Assembly (NCBI GenBank): GCA_913050645.1
Contig: CAJXAG010000005.1
Coordinates: 1-30,928, forward strand
Direction: 5' to 3'
Origin: an uncultured bacterium
GTDB lineage: Bacteria > Patescibacteriota > Minisyncoccia > Phycocordibacterales > UBA918
DNA length: 30,928 nucleotides
In this document: positions 30,445 to 30,928 of the stretch, in pieces
Position numbering within the stretch: position 1 is the first letter of the stretch
Layout of the letters: every line of letters begins with the position of its first letter
Notes under the pieces: model-generated
Told to the model about the DNA's origin: nothing
The model's input: the letters and a program-made list of their open reading frames with translations, nothing else
Database searches by the model: none
Made by a program: the position numbers and the translations under genes

Positions 30445-30876
30445 ATGACCACTGCAATACGTTATGCTTTGCCTGCTATCAGCCATGCCTGGCTCACCAC
30501 AGAGGTGCTTGCAGCATATCCCGCACATGATGAACCTGGTGAACCAACAGCTCTTGTTGAAACGCTTGTACTTGAATACCTGAAACTCTGGCACTTGGTC
30601 ATCCACTACCCTGAAAGACGTGTTGTGGCACCAGGGCCGATTGCAGCGATACAACGCGTACACTGGAAGCATCGCAAACGATATTTCGATGACTGTATGG
30701 AATACTTCAATCGATACTTGTTCAAAGAAATGGTCTGGGGGGGGCGGCTTGACATCAGTGGTACACTCGACACCGTTCGCACATATCGTGACCTCTATCA
30801 AAACGACCTTCCCCCACCGTGGGGTGATATCGCACACGAGTATGAACTTGGACGCTCACACTTGCATGTCATCTAA
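30445..30876 (+). CDS. Hypothetical protein (possible GRDP-like)
   Basis: A 143-aa soluble protein. The stretch YLKLWHLVIHYPERRVV, then VHWKHRKRYFDDCMEYFNRYL, resembles the W-x2-H...RRY..DC pattern of glycine-rich-domain-containing (DUF1399-like) proteins; this is weak recognition. The rest has no motif I can name. The SD (AAGGAGGGAGG) 4-5 nt before ATG 30445 is among the strongest in the window. It is monocistronic with a strong terminator. Like the small-gene cluster it belongs to the SD-type accessory genes. Confidence 0.6.
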   Translation: MTTAIRYALPAISHAWLTTEVLAAYPAHDEPGEPTALVETLVLEYLKLWHLVIHYPERRVVAPGPIAAIQRVHWKHRKRYFDDCMEYFNRYLFKEMVWGGRLDISGTLDTVRTYRDLYQNDLPPPWGDIAHEYELGRSHLHVI

Positions 30877-30881
30877 GTGAA

Positions 30882-30910
30882 AAGCCACCGGCAACGCCGG
30901 TGGCTTCTAT
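30882..30910 (+). terminator. Terminator of the last gene
   Basis: An 11-bp perfect stem (30882-30892 with 30896-30906, AAC loop) then CTATCTTT. Confidence 0.88.
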
Positions 30911-30913
30911 CTT

Positions 30914-30928
30914 TGTGGCAGAGCCACA
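30914..30928. other. Hairpin at the window edge
   Basis: TGTGGC and GCCACA pair around AGA; the structure may continue beyond the window. Confidence 0.35.

Noticed and set aside
1..30928. CRISPR array, tRNA or rRNA genes
   Set aside because: No regularly spaced repeats and no cloverleaf or conserved rRNA motif was found in any intergenic stretch.

Overview
The window (about 31 kb, moderate GC) looks like chromosome from a Patescibacteria/CPR bacterium, most likely a Parcubacteria-type lineage. This is inferred from compact genes, four single-copy aminoacyl-tRNA synthetases, a shortened RecO, TrpR-like regulators, a DUF2339 membrane protein, MltG and a dTMP gene group. I see no rRNA, tRNA, CRISPR, integrase or insertion sequence. 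The code is standard: UGA is a real stop, for example in two ATGA start/stop overlaps.

Layout. 1-5340: an LdcB/VanY-like carboxypeptidase, an intact HNH nuclease, a two-gene envelope operon (DUF2339 plus a thrombospondin-type-3 protein) and a decayed HNH paralogue. 5338-9560: TatD, two paralogous TrpR-like regulators, a P-loop kinase, a small membrane protein, two tandem alpha/beta hydrolases and a 59-aa AbrB-type protein. Each TrpR-like gene is bracketed by a matching pair of perfect palindromes, and the AbrB-type gene faces a 50-bp perfect palindrome. 9565-19414: metG, a Cys-rich small gene, glyS, a surface protein with repeated beta-rich domains, recO and ileS. The IleRS contains an inserted histidine-phosphatase domain with its catalytic residues present. 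19491-21425: seven small genes, mostly membrane proteins, in short operons with strong Shine-Dalgarno (SD) sites and their own terminators. 21426-21869: a hairpin-rich intergenic region. 21870-30928: argS, a DUF2914 membrane protein, a candidate small RNA, glyA-tmk-mazG-thyA (dTMP supply), a HIT hydrolase, mltG, a TfoX-N protein and a protein of unknown function.

Two translation signatures coexist. At least eight mostly housekeeping genes have a -10 hexamer only 5-8 nt before ATG and no SD, which predicts leaderless mRNAs. Accessory genes (HNH nucleases, the small-gene cluster, the genes at 11160 and 30445) have strong SD sites.

The most unusual items are the IleRS/histidine-phosphatase fusion, the TrpR-like genes with paired self-complementary sites of the form AACCTT-N12-AAGGTT (plus an orphan site after glyS), and a two-copy 3'-UTR element whose stems covary. 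The small-membrane-gene cluster and a pseudoknotted small-RNA candidate after glyA are also worth a second look.
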